64,000 nucleotides of DNA from Glandiceps talaboti (lineage: Eukaryota; Hemichordata; Enteropneusta; Spengelidae), in the NCBI RefSeq assembly GCF_964340395.1, contig NC_135560.1, positions 7,680,598 through 7,744,597 of the forward strand. The letters run 5' to 3'. The first letter of the stretch is position 1. Every line of letters starts with the position of its first letter. This document shows, piece by piece, positions 51,701-64,000 of the stretch. A program made the translations under genes and the position numbers. The notes beneath the pieces were generated by a model. That model saw only the letters and a program-made list of their open reading frames with translations. It did no database searches and had not been told where the DNA came from.

Positions 51701-53747
51701 TCATCTTCACTCACACGGACTGTGTGAGTGAAAAGGTGAGATGGTACACTCAATAAAATGCATCGTTTTATTAAACAATTTTCTTACAATATGTTTTTGT
51801 ACTTTGGCATGTAAAATACTCATAAAAATAAATGTTGAGTGCTCATATCACTTTTACATCTCAAACACACAAAACAAATTGACAATCATTGAATCTTCAA
51901 TGTGGTCACAAAACTACGGATATTAAAATGCCGGTGACCTTCCACCAAACATTATAATGCAAAATATGACCCCCCCCCCCCCAGAACAGGTTTGTAAAAT
52001 GTTACCCCCCCCCCCCCCCCCGGCCCTCCCCCTCTAAATACTAAGTCTCATCGTTTTACAACGTCGGTGTCTCTTTACTATACACATTTTCTGAAAAAAA
52101 GTTGCTGTTTGTCAACAACAAAATATGACAAAATTTATACAAACTTTACTTACCAAAGAAGGAATCAAAACCTCGATGAGTTGGTAGACATGCTTCTTTA
52201 TAGAATCCTAAATGCCATTTACCAACGATATGTGTAGAATATCCGACTTCTTTCAATTTCTGAGCCAGTGTCACTTCGTCTAATGGAAGACAGTTGGGTT
52301 GCTGTGGTTTAATCACTCCATGTTGTAAGCCTGTATGAATCTATGAGGAAAACGTTTTGTTACATAGAAAACAGCCCTGTTTTCTTTGAATTCTAGGTAA
52401 AAATGAAATTGGGCAATTTGGCGCCTCGATAAAGCGTACACTAGGAACCAAACTTATTATGCGATATCTGCATCAACTAATTATATTCCACCAAAAGATG
52501 ATCTTAATTATTAAGTGTACTCATTGGGGCTATTGGAACAAATCAAACTTATCAACGCTTGAAATATTGTACATCGTTATCACTTCAAAAGTATTGTGTG
52601 AAAAAAACAAAAACTTTTTCCTGACAAAGAAAATATACCCAAAATATGTATATTGCAGTACAACAGTATGCAGGACCAAAAATCAGTAGTAAAAAAAAAA
52701 AGAAAAAAAAAAAGAAGTCTGCCAGAGCATCTTTGAATAAATGACTGACCTTTCGTGAGCCACAATTTCTCATCAACAAGTGCTTGTCAGTAGCCTTTGC
52801 ATAGTTTATGTATGGGGCTAAATGGAAGTTGGTCTGTGGCATAAAATTTTACCCTCCCCCTAGTCCGTTGTGCTAAAAAGTGACCCTCCCTCAATTTCCT
52901 TTCTCTAAAATATGACCCTCCTATTGTTAAAATAGTTCAATGAAAAAAAACCAATTACATGTAATTATTTATGAGTTTGTTCTGTTGAGCGCCCTCAACC
53001 ATTAGCCCACTGACTTCCACTTTCTAAAATATGGCGCTCCCCCGAGGATCGATTGTGATTTGTAAAAGGCGACCCACCCCCTAATTCCTCCGGCCGTCCC
53101 CCCACCCTATAATTACCGAAGGTTCCGTAAGCTTGTAAACTCCCCGGGTAAACTTCTACCTTCTAGCATATATTATACGGATATTACATGTACACGAACA
53201 ACCAGTGATTTCTCAGCTGGGGTCAAGTCATGAACGGTGAAACTGCGTGTCGAGTCCACCCCGGTCCGATGTCAGATAAATCACACGGAACTCCACAAAT
53301 GCTTCCATTTTACCTTAAAACACCAAATAACAACGTATTATTTCATTTTTCAGTAAAGCAGATTGTACTTGCTGATGAAATTCAGTCATTCACAGCATGG
53401 ATCTATCTTAATATTATATTATAGATCCATGTTCACAGTGACCAGTGATTCCAGCTGCAGTCTTTCATGATCATGATTACTGTATGTCTGCCTACCTGAT
53501 ATCGTCCGGTCATCAACTGACTTCTTGTTGGTGTACATATCGGTTGTACGTAGTAGTTTTCTAGTTTTACACCTTCGGCGGCCAACTTGTCTAAATTTGG
53601 CGTTTTCAATATTGAGTCGTGATAGCCTATATCATGCCAACCGTAGTCGTCTGCTAAAATGAAGAGAATGTGTGGTGGAGATTCGCTCCAGGAAAATTTC
53701 ATGCAAATCGTTGTCAGAAATATAAAAACGAGCGTCCGCTTATCCAT
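45766..53747 (-). CDS. ARSB: Arylsulfatase B-like sulfatase, copy 2
   Basis: Seven exons in transcription order: 53747-53496, 52340-52154, 48498-48335, 47809-47599, 47138-46889, 46349-46183, 46031-45766, giving 498 residues. Exon lengths match copy 1 except for the first and sixth. The start at 53747 gives a signal peptide ([12 protein letters not shown]). The active site is complete: LADDYGWHD (Asp33, Asp34), CTPTR (Cys71), TGRYQ with the conserved Gly81, GKWHLG, LPFQSVH, TDNGGQ, and HGGVWGPWE at the end. Exons 1, 2, 4 and 5 are very close to copy 1 at the nucleotide level, while exons 3, 6 and 7 clearly differ. By sequence this is the better candidate for an active enzyme. Its 3.7-kb intron 2 (52153-48499) holds C-run repeats and no recognised nested gene. 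Confidence 0.93.
48540..48700. repeat. C-run dispersed repeat
   Basis: AAACATGACCCCCC, AAGTGACCCTCCC and AAAACATGTCCCTCC follow each other. The same kind of words occur at about 51960-52030, 52850-53110 and 55090-55130. It is one dispersed family whose boundaries I could not set. Confidence 0.5.
52850..53110. repeat. C-run dispersed repeat
   Basis: It shares TTTCTCTAAAAYATGACCCT with the copy at about 55090 and lies in intron 1 of arylsulfatase copy 2. Confidence 0.5.
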
Positions 53748-53842
53748 TGTTTCCCATGTGTTCACAGTCAGCACAGCACACACACACACCAGCAGTCAGT
53801 TTTAAACTGAACTGTGTTACGTTAGTTTTGGCACGAGTTTTG

Positions 53843-53909
53843 CCTTGGAGTAATTATACAGTGTAACTACTCCAATTATAGACAGTATAATTACGCCAAG
53901 ACTCCAAGG
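53843..53909. promoter_or_regulatory. Imperfect palindrome upstream of arylsulfatase copy 2
   Basis: CCTTGGAGTAATTATAC at 53843-53859 pairs with GTATAATT and ACTCCAAGG at 53885-53909, the right half being split by 8 extra bases. It lies 96-162 bases before the start codon. A regulatory role is only a possibility. Confidence 0.35.
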
Positions 53910-54794
53910 TTTTGCATACCGCGTGACACGGAGCGGATGACAGAAGGTCACCGGGTCAGAACTCGGAAGTTATGACCCATTCTTACCATGAATACAATTA
54001 CAGAAGCAGGTCACATATTTTGTGGGATTTTGTCTTCCTTTAATAGTACACAATCTCTATAAAACAGCTGTTACAGCAGCCTAACCAACATTTTGCGATG
54101 TGGTGTCATCAAAGTGAAAAGTTCCAACTGAAAACCCTACGCAGCTTTACCGTCCCCCTTCATTTTTCTTATTTTATTATTGACAAATTCGTGTAAATGT
54201 TAACATGCAAACTGTCTGACCATCTTCTCTATTATCAGTGTAAATCCTTGCAGAATGGTATGGCCTTTATTAACTAAAACCTAACCAATTCTTGTACTTC
54301 TCACAAGGAAAATGATACCAAATGTAATATTGGTCTAAAAAATGTGATTTTCAGTCAAAAATCCTAAACCTGAAAGCAACTAGCATCTGGTATAATATTC
54401 AAAACCAGATGTAAACTGAATCCCTTCCATACGGGCAAAACCATAGATTTTTGTTCCTACACACATACATTTGTTGAATTCTGAGCTTTAGCTATCAGAA
54501 GCTTACACTCTTCAGATATAGCCAAATTACTGAAAATCGTTAAGTATGCAAATGACTCATTACAGCTAAAAGCTACAGTATCAACATATGTGCTTTATTA
54601 TGATCAATATATGTACAAAATTATATTGAATTGGAAGCATTCATTCTTAATATATAGCCTAATTACTGAACATTCTTAATTATTCAAGTGAGTCATTAAT
54701 TTTCATGGCTATTTCCAAATTTGTTCTAGCCATTAGCCTAGAAAATATAAGCACCAATTTTCCAGTGTTTTTTTTTCAGTAAACAATTACAGAC

Positions 54795-54808
54795 AGACAG
54801 ACCGATAG

Positions 54809-54838
<30 letters not shown>
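54795..54838. repeat. CAGA and (CA)n tract
   Basis: A short CAGA block followed by a CA run. Confidence 0.92.
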
Positions 54839-54840
<2 letters not shown>

Positions 54841-57725
54841 GCATCCCATCCCTACAAAATATAACCTTCCCTCATGGAAGGTAAAAAAAATGCAACCGTT
54901 TAACGTTAAGATTCTCTCACTTAATTTCCAGTTAAAAGAGCCGGGAACACATATCCATCTTGGACTACAGATCGCTGAAGCTGCAAAGATTTGAGTCACT
55001 GACACAACATGGTTATTACCAGCTGGACATCATGTCCCCATTTTCGCATACCTTACTTTAACATCTCAAGGACATTAAAAAGAGGCCTCAGCTTTCTTTC
55101 TCTAAAACATGACCCTTCCCCTGTTAAAGTAGTTCAAAATGTAGGTTAAAATGCTGTCAGAAATGTAAAAGGCCACAAGTCAAAGTGCTGTTTCTATCTC
55201 AGGTTAATGTTGTGGGTAGGGTAATAGTTGCTACAAACTATACGTGGAATGCTCCTTATCTGATGGTTAATCCGTATTAATACATTTTATTCAGAACACC
55301 CTGATTACACAACTGCTCACCCTCACAATCATTTTAAAATTTTCCTGATTGTCATCATGAAGTAATTTTATAGGCTGGAGTATTTTAAGTACATCTCACC
55401 AAAGCCACTGGAGTGAACAGGATAAAAAACTGAGGTTCCTCTTTGAAGTGCTGTTCTTTTGCACATGATTATCACATTTTATCCAAACACTCATAAATTG
55501 ATTTACTGATGAAATTTCTCAACTTGGGAAGTCAAGCAGATTGGCATATATCATTATAAATCATAGCCGTAGCTACAAAATAATACCCACATGACTTGAA
55601 TTGTACAGAATTATGTATCATGTAAAATATTGAATACCACGTGACATACACACCAGGATCTATGTTTTCATTAACAGTCTGCCACTTAGGTCATTCCAGA
55701 CTGCAAACAGTTAATTGAGAATACAGCGCCCTTACTCAAATTGGGGGTATGGTCACCTCATGTAGTACCGTTACTTAAGAGCTTTGTCCCTTGGTATTCT
55801 GTAGATGTGTAAATCAGGGATGTTTTTTGTATTTTTCAGACATCAAGGAAAGCAGCAGTGCTCTATGATTAACCAAGTAACCTATACCATGTATACCCCC
55901 AAGGTACACACAGACAGGAAGTAGAGCGCCACCAAGGTATATTGTGAAAAGGCCTTCAACTTTTCCAGTAATGAATATATTATCCATATTTTATGGCTGA
56001 TCATATTATTAATTTTGAAGGTGCTACCAGGAGAACATATTTTTCTAATAGTAATCATGACCAACGACTTTCAATGAGGACTTTAAAAGAGAGAATGAAC
56101 CCCAAACTGTCTTTACAAATAACAGAACAAACAATTTTCAAAGTTGGGATCATGTGTGTGGTTTACTTCATAAATGTACATGGCTGCATGCATTGAAGGT
56201 TCAAGCTGTCTTACAATTAATGCAGGTCCTACGGAAATGCATATCATTAATAGTCCTGTAATATATAGATACACAAGGCCTGAATGTACATGTTGTGGAT
56301 GTTAATCAATAGGTAATTGTTATAACTTGACAGGTGGACAGGATGGTAAACAATGACTCATTGAACAGAAATAACAATGCTATGTGAAACATGGACATTA
56401 TTGTATATAAAAGATATTTGCCTGGGCGGTTTGAGTTAGATAATACCATAGCTGAGGAACAATTCAAATTACACAGAGTAATCTCTCAAGTTTAGACAGT
56501 ACAATATATCATGTCGTTCTGCCCTCATTGGCTTTTTCTGAAAAGGGTGGGCCAATGTATGAGGGCGCCCCGTCACAGCATATCATACAAACTATCTCAA
56601 ATGGTACATTACTTATCATGTTTACCACATGACCTACGACTTTTAACATAAGAATTTGAGTCAAGCGAAAACCAGATTTAATGGTAGTAAACTGACACAT
56701 CACATATCAGGATTTAGCATGCTTGGCAAGATTTTTCACTACTACAACCGTTATATTGTAAACCTGGATATTTTTGCCATTAGAAAAATCTTTAGCTAGT
56801 TCTCATAGGCTAATTTTCATAAAGTACTAAGCTTTTATTTATGTACAATGGGGCATTTTAGTCACTACTTATTTTCACATTTTTGTTTCCCAGTGAAATA
56901 AGCAAAAATAAATCTTTAGCAAAAATTTCCAAGTTTACAGTATTTTGTCATAGGCATTGTGGTACAATACATACCATTCAAGATTGCTTTTTGACCTTTA
57001 AACTTTCCTTGGTGTTCTTTGGAAAAGCCAGGGAACCATCAAAAGAGTGGTTGATGGCTGAGAATAATTCATAATTTTTTGGTTTTAATACTCCAACTGT
57101 CTAAATCTTCTTCTTTTTTTTGTAATTATGGTCTTTTTTTCGTTATGATGAGTGAAATGGATTGTAACAATGCAAAAAAAATTATGACCAATTTACTGTA
57201 AATGACTAAATTCCACTTATAAAAAAAATGTGACTTGCAAATATAAGCATATTTCATACACAATTTACTTGTAACTCTATAAGGTTTACAGAAACAAAGA
57301 CTACAAAGACATTTGAACTTGACTTTTACAGTACTCTTTGACAATCTTCCTACAGGTTCTATGATTGAAAAAGTTGCACTATTTGCCCTTTAGTTTTAAA
57401 TTGTCATGGCTATTGAAAAATTAAATGCACAAATTGCCAAACAAAACGAAAATGTGTTGGTCCATGAATGATGCTGACAACAAATACCTATTTTTCATTT
57501 TCAAATTTCTAGCAATAGTTCTAATGCTTTGTTCAGAACCAAACTATGAGAGGTGCCCAATATTATACCAGCTTGTACATCCACTGGTCATATGCTTTGT
57601 AAAGTTCTCCTTTCTGTTTTACAAAGATTTCCCTGCTTAGTAAAATGGAGAGGATTTATCTATCAAATTTACTCATGTGCTTAACTATATGACAGAACCC
57701 TGTGATGCGAGAGTGCAAGTGTGGC

Positions 57726-57830
57726 GTACTCAGGGTATTTGCAACAGTGCTTGCAGTGTTCTCTATGGCCGTAGGTGAGTGAAAGTGCAGCAGAAAACAC
57801 TGCAAGCACGAGTGCATATATCCCCTAGTA
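57726..57830. repeat. Foldback repeat with 14-bp perfect stem
   Basis: GTGCTTGCAGTGTT at 57747-57760 and AACACTGCAAGCAC at 57796-57809 are exact reverse complements around a 35-base loop. Weaker pairing (CAGGGTATTTGCA against TGCATATATCCCCT) extends outward. It could be a small MITE. Confidence 0.55.
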
Positions 57831-60800
57831 CCCTAACTTGAACGCACATGGCATGGGGTTTTGTTATTATTACATATGTTTATCCAAAACAGCAAATTTC
57901 TGTGAAAACGATCCTGTGCGATCACATGCTTTCGTGTACAACAAATTATTGCACCTCATGCATGCAGGTATACAATAATGTTTTCTGTATGTCACTTCAG
58001 TGCAAATACCACTAGTATGCACACACAGCAGTGCACAATCAAATACATAAGATCAAGGACCAAGATATCAGACAATGCCATCCTAATCTAATTCCATGTT
58101 AGAATACAGGTAACCTTTGAAGATACTAGGACTGAGAAAACTTGCCTCTGTAGCAGGTTGAACAGTCAACCTCACAAGCATTCTTGCGAGGCAGCCTGTG
58201 AACTCAGTACATCAAATTTAGTACTTTCTGACCATACTTCATTTTCAGTTCAGTTGACATTTGAGGTTTATGGTACTATAGTCACATTTCCATATACAGG
58301 AAATGGGGTGACATCTTGGTAACTTGACACAATCAACATAATATATGCATCATGTGACTTATTCAACCAATCAGTTTCAATGCATTATATCCATGGCAAA
58401 CACTAAGTTTAAATTACTGAGTTCACAGGCTGTGTGGAGAAAATGCTTGCCAAGTCGACCATCAAGCCTGTAACAGAGGCTAGAAGAAACAAAAACAAAT
58501 GAACAGTCAGTGTGATGTTGCAACATTTGCCATAAATATAAAGATAGCATTTGGAGCCGAAAAAACTACATTGTCAGATGAACATAAATTTCATGGTTTT
58601 TATTTTGTCATCTTTACTGTTATGCTTAGAGCTGCACTAGCCGTCACTAGGGTTTTATTTTATCAACCAACCAGACAACCAACAATACATTCATTGACAT
58701 TTGTTAAAATACCAATTATTAGACATTGCACATGGTAATTATACATGATTTTATCCATAAGTAGTACAGAACAGGTTGAAATTGTGATTGCACTGGGGCA
58801 CGGATATTACCCCGAAAGCATTTTGATTGGCTTGGTGGCATACTATGTGTACATATAATTAGCCTGGGGTGAAAGATTCAAGATAGTTCAGGGTGTACAA
58901 TATTATGAGTAATTATATCAAACAGAGGAGTTCCAAAAATATGTTTCAGTTGCAGCTAGTGCAGCTTTAACGTATAGAAAATTCTAAATTAAACTGGCAT
59001 CATTCATAGAGATGTACTGTGTTTGTTTATTCTCACCTCACCTGCATTTCAAAATAATTTCAATGTAATACAAAACATACATTTTCTCTCATTGGCAACC
59101 TGTCACATTCACAAATACATGTCTGGTGATATGATTTCTACTGCTACTATCGGGTATGACAGAACAGTTTTACACACAACATCTTTGCTTTTACTTCAAA
59201 TTACTGAACACTTTGACGTTTAGTTTTTAATGTTTTGTTGTTTCATCTTTCAAATTTACTCTTATAGTGGTGGTCATACTGATATCAATGTCATTATTAG
59301 GGGCATGCTTAAGAGCAGTGGACAAAAAATGCTGCCATCAGCCACACAATTTTGTACTGTACTTGAATAAATGTTTTTGTTCAGGGTGTTAGTGTTTTCG
59401 TAAGGGTGGAGAGAAGGTAAAATCTACTGGAGTTACCTAGTCATTTTACCTGGGTTCTCAAACAGTGTTACAATGTATGGTAGATTCTATGGCAAACTAT
59501 GCCACTTTTACCCCTTTCCCCATTTCTATTACTGGGTTCCTAAGCCTTAGCAAAAATACTGTGATAAGAAGGTGAAATCTGCTAAAGAGTTGCCAAGGTA
59601 TTTTACCCATGCTCCCCAACACGGAATGGTGACAGAGTGTTGTAATGCAACTATAATAAATATGTTAATGATTTTTGTGTCATCATGAAAAACTGCCTGG
59701 AATTTGTATCTACAGTCCGTTTTATTCATGTATAGAGTTGCGCCACAAGAAACCACAGGGTTTTCACCATACTATGTGTTATTTGGAAATCTATGCAAGT
59801 TTTACCAGATTTCCCTCCTCTGTTACCATGGTTCCCATATCTTTGCCTGAACACTGTTGGAATGCACTACAAAATGTACCTAATGCTTGAAAAATCAGGC
59901 AAACAGAACTTAAGATACATTGTCTCCAGGTTTAATTTTGCAAGTTGTGTGCCTGTGAATTTTTCTTAAAAATCATTACTGAGATTACTGTGTCCATTGT
60001 TCTTAAGAAATGCAGAAAAAAGATCTATATCTCAATACACTGATCCTTAAAATCTTCCTGACTTTAACTTTCATCTTGAGAAGAACCTAAAAATATGCTG
60101 TTTGAATTATTGGAGGACCTCGAAATGAAAAAAATGTGTAAAATGATTTTTCAAAATTAAATGATAATAGACAGTGTGTCAAATATATAATGGATGAAGT
60201 TACTGAAATTGTGATTTCTTTTGAAATAAAGTGAATTGTAGTTTGTTATTTTCATAACCATTCACATACATACTGAAAATCAGTAACCTGTTGGGAGTTT
60301 CAAAAATAACAAGATATTCCTATGTTTGACACCTTGTTGCTACAAAACTTGCAACTGTTTTTAATGAGCTGATTTCACTGTCATTTTTTCCATCTCTCTG
60401 AGTTAAATACGAGTGTACAATGAAGTGCTGATAAAGCATGCAGGAAGAAATTCCTGAAAACACAACTTTTCTTAACTATAATTTATGTAGAGTTACACCG
60501 TTGTTCATAATGTTATTTTGTAGTACTATTTGGTATTATAAATCTTCACTACATTTACACTGTCCAGCACACAACTACAGTACACTATTTTGTACACATA
60601 TGGTTTGGTATCACACAATTTTTCCATGGCTTCTATAGTTTATTGTTAATAAAAACAAAAACAAAAATGGGTCTATGTTGTGTATACCAGTTTTGAGAGT
60701 TTATGTGATAATTATATCATAGCACAGTGTGTATTTGTGTTGTGGTATAATATGTATATAGTCTGATGTTTATGTATATATATATGGGATATTAGTTCTA

Positions 60801-60861
60801 TGACTGGAAAGGTGTCTGTATCAGTGTGTGTTTTGTGTGTGAATATATATATATATATTTA

Positions 60862-60897
<36 letters not shown>

Positions 60898-62838
60898 TGT
60901 ATGTATGTATACATGTGTGTAGGAACATACATATGTATGTATGTATAAGTGTTTGTGCATTGTAAGCCATGCTTTCTGCATGCAGGTTATTCAATTATAT
61001 TTCAGTATTGCCCATTAAATGGGACCTACATATATTACATATTTGCTGCAGATTCAGATTGTCTTGTATAACATTCTGTATTATACCTGTCTATGTTTGT
61101 TTGATGGGCAGAGATTACAGGAGTCATATCATGAAGTAAAGCCGAGAAGATATCTGCCACCATTGACCAATCACCAATATTGCAGCCAATGAAGACAAAT
61201 ATACACACTACAAAAAGTTCACTATCTGACGTGTTTCACACTATATATGAAGAATACTTTAATTTCTGTTGAATGTTTCATTCTTTTTTCTTCAAACTGT
61301 AAATATTATTTTAAAGTCAATTTCACTGGATTCTCCATTCATACACAGTATCATGGTATATCCCCATTAGTTACAATGGGCAGACTTTACCACTTTATAT
61401 CATTATGGGGGAGGACAATACTGTTGCGAGAGGGGATGGGGAGGAGGAGAGGGGGTTAGGGACGCTAACAAGGTTTATCCTATTTGTTGAAGTAACACTT
61501 GCAATTCACTTAAAAATGTCATTCACAAATTTTAACATTTAAATGCTAAATGAAATGCACGGTTGATTATTGACTGCTGTCCTCATCACAGTCTATTTTG
61601 AGTTTAGAAATTTGACCTTCCTGTAATAGTTAAATCTCTGAATTAATCTACACATGCAAGCTGTCTGAGAAAAACCACTGAAACAATACACTTGCTGTTA
61701 CGATCATGAATGTTTGCCATTCTTAATTACAAAGTTAAGCTGGACTAAACTGCTGAGCAAAAGAACCAAAACTGCTACAGCAAGGTTAAATGGATTGACA
61801 TGATTTCAATCTTTGCACTGGCTAACCCCCTCACACCCCATTTTTATACCGTGCAGCTGTTCTTACACTGTTCAACAAAAGGAATACACCATTAAAACTG
61901 ACACAGACTGGAAAGGTTATATAGCCCACCTGTAGACGCTACTACCGGGTACACTATTTCCACTATCTTTTGCTGACATTTTGATTTTTTGACATTTGGC
62001 TCGTCCATCTCGGCTACTGATGGTTTTTGCAACTGCCAGTATTTCCCTGGCATTCCTTCAGAGAACCTGATTGGTCGAATACATAATTAGACATATTTAA
62101 ATCATACTAAGACATATTTAAATTGCAATCAGGTCACATGATGAATCCACTGATGATAATTAGGGATTTTCATGAGTGGTTGTATGGGAAAGTTTCTACG
62201 CTATTCTACTTTATATTAACTTTTTGCACATGTGGTGGGGTGTGGCTTAATTAATACCAGCAGATCTAAGGACTGTTTGTAGTCTAGCTGGATGAGCGAA
62301 AATTCAAAAATTCAAAATGTCAGTTAGGATATAGTGTAGTAGCACTGAACTTCAAGTCAATAGGTAGGCTATGGGTTATACAGCTCAGGCTCAAAAATCA
62401 CTAACCCTTCTCATGATATCTTTACAGGCTATCCGGTATACAAATGTTTACTCGTTCAAACAAATAGACTACTGGAGTATATATTATTCTGGGTTCCAAG
62501 AATCAATAGGACAATAAAATATAGTTACTTTAGAAACAAATCCGACCTTCGATCCGTCCACTATAGACCTTGATCACGCAATAATTTCTGAATTATTCAG
62601 CATATGTCTCTCTGAAACTGGCGAAATAATATTATTCCGGACATATCTTTTACACCAGTTTTGGAGAGAGATATTAATGCTGAATAGTGAAATCACTGTG
62701 TGATCAAAGTCCATAGCTGATGGACTGAAATGCCAACTTAAATGTTCTAAAGAACCATAGCTATATTTTACTGTCCCAAATAGACTACTGATACATTTGG
62801 CTAAAAAGGGTGTGAAGCAAATTTCTCTCTGCTTATAA
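57831..62838. other. Gene-poor region downstream of the BTB-PHR gene
   Basis: AT-rich sequence with a TA/TGTA microsatellite at 60841-60910. Part may be the 3' UTR of the BTB-PHR gene. I saw no coding exon here. Confidence 0.5.
60841..60910. repeat. (TA)n and (TGTA)n tract
   Basis: TA repeats pass into TGTA units. Confidence 0.93.
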
Positions 62839-63923
62839 TCAAGTGAAGAATATAATTTCTGGTATCTGTCCATCTTCCACGGATGTTCCATTGTTGTTGC
62901 CAGCCGCATATGTAAACTGGAAAGACACTTTGCCACTGTTGGGTGAGTCATGTATAACTTTACGCATTCCCTTTGTTCCATAGTGAGAGTCGGGTCCCTG
63001 AAAAAGAAAGCAAGAGAATGAATTTTGGAAGTCCAGGTCAGTGTCACAGAAACTGTTTGTCACATGATTTGTTGTTCTAATACTCATTTGCAAGTTACTG
63101 TCAAATGCCGTTAGAATTTACATTGTGATCAAATAAATCACCATTCCACAAATTTACAATTTGTTGACAAAAAATGAAACCTTATACAGTAGAAAAATTA
63201 CACTAACATGATTTTAAAAGTAGGCATTGTTTACCAACCTCAATAAGCAAGTTCCTTTGATTTTGGCCAGACATTAATGAAAATTAAAGTCTACATGAAA
63301 GCACATGATTAGTGGAGAATGAGCGCTGGATATTTTGGTGCATATCACACTAGTAATACCATTCATACAGTTTGTCACATACACAAAACTCCATAATATG
63401 CAAGATATTCCTTTGACCTTGAAGATAAAGGTCAAGGTCAAAATGATAAGTCAGTACACACAATGCCTATTCATATTAACACAGGTCTGAAAGTCGAATG
63501 GAGTCTATGAGCATCACTATGTACCTGTTGTTATGTGTAAATTGAAGTTTTTATTATCTTCAAAGTAGTCACAATTTGACTGAATTCGGTCAGAAAACAA
63601 AATACTACGTATGAATCACCATTATACAGCATCATTCACTTTTAGATACAGATCACATTTTAACTACTGAATTTAATTTCCTTCCATCTGGTAGACGTCT
63701 TAGATGCCCAGTTTGCAGGACAAACTATATGTTTATAATTTTGATAATTTTGCTGTAAAAAGAAACCACATCTTACCTTCAAGGTTGCACAAGCTATATA
63801 GTTGATGTTTGGACTGATTTCAATTGGTTCTTTGAACATGACTCTGAATGTTGAATCAGACCCATCACTACTAAACCCTGTATCATTCTGTCCTAATATG
63901 TTCCCAGTCTCTGCGTGAATTAT
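62839..63923 (-). CDS. BTBD1/2: BTBD1/BTBD2-type BTB-PHR protein, C-terminal part, partial
   Basis: Two exons are visible: 63923-63777 (49 codons) and 62997-62839 (52 codons plus TGA), joined in phase 0. They encode the end of a PHR domain: [20 protein letters not shown], then [18 protein letters not shown] and [19 protein letters not shown] at the C terminus. This matches BTBD1 and BTBD2 far better than BTBD3/6, which lack the [10 protein letters not shown] segment. These proteins carry an N-terminal BTB domain and BACK region, bind CUL3 and are topoisomerase I partners. The BTB, BACK and first PHR exons lie beyond the right edge. I cannot tell BTBD1 from BTBD2; an invertebrate would probably have one ancestor of both. 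Confidence 0.93.
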
Positions 63924-64000
63924 CTGAAATATAAAGAAATTTAGAAATATAAAGGAGTGTGGCTTACACAGTAAATGATTTATGCATTGCTAACATTGCA

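Larger units (their letters stand above)
53748..57720. other. Gene-poor region upstream of arylsulfatase copy 2
   Basis: It contains an imperfect palindrome at 53843-53909, a CA tract, C-run repeat pieces and a hairpin-like repeat with GAGGGCG at about 56513-56580. No open frame has recognisable domains or a usable exon context. Confidence 0.5.

Noticed and set aside
48540-52040. C-run segments near 48560 and 52030 as ends of one large TIR element
   Set aside because: The end sequences agree only loosely and no convincing target duplication was found.

Overview
The window is nuclear DNA of an animal, most likely a marine invertebrate that I cannot place in a phylum. The genes are split by GT-AG introns, carry metazoan domains (ZU5/UPA/death, PGRP, BTB-PHR, arylsulfatase B, alpha-tubulin), and sit among very long microsatellites, a tRNA-type SINE and TIR elements. 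I rebuilt gene models by joining exons whose splice sites and reading phases agree. There is no transcript evidence, so UTRs and isoforms are open.

Layout, left to right. (1) 247-1623, minus: 5' part of the exon-junction-complex gene RBM8A (Y14); its RRM exons lie off the left edge. (2) 2268-13660, plus: a complete 8-exon gene for a 1156-aa UNC5C-like death-domain receptor, head to head with RBM8A (644 bp between the start codons). (3) 16001-26493, minus: a complete 11-exon gene for a 747-aa secreted protein. It has a signal peptide, a propeptide ending in a furin-type site, a pesticin/T4-type muramidase domain, a second bacterial-looking domain (DUF6973-like), a PGRP amidase domain with all zinc ligands, and a degenerate second PGRP domain. 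I regard this as the most unusual item here. (4) About 27931-28300, plus: an inverted, damaged copy of one PGRP exon and its intron. (5) 31251-34159, plus: a complete 451-aa alpha-tubulin gene with a one-codon first exon. (6) 37863-43138, plus, and 45766-53747, minus: two complete, convergent arylsulfatase B-like genes with the same 7-exon structure and very uneven exon divergence, which suggests gene conversion. (7) 62839 to beyond the right edge, minus: the last two coding exons of a BTBD1/BTBD2-type BTB-PHR gene.

Repeats. Two elements of 2.3 and 2.7 kb (5145-7435 and 22696-25383) have inverted ends and TTA target-site duplications, as in PIF/Harbinger-type transposons, but no visible transposase. 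One contains a 245-bp tandem array. A 318-bp MITE lies at 36616-36933. A perfect 71-bp-arm palindrome sits between two long AT tracts inside the UNC5-like gene.

The genes do not form one pathway. The muramidase-PGRP protein would attack peptidoglycan (glycan strand plus stem peptide). The UNC5-like receptor would signal inside the cell through its death domain. The arylsulfatases would desulfate glycans. RBM8A, tubulin and the BTB-PHR gene are housekeeping or adaptor genes.
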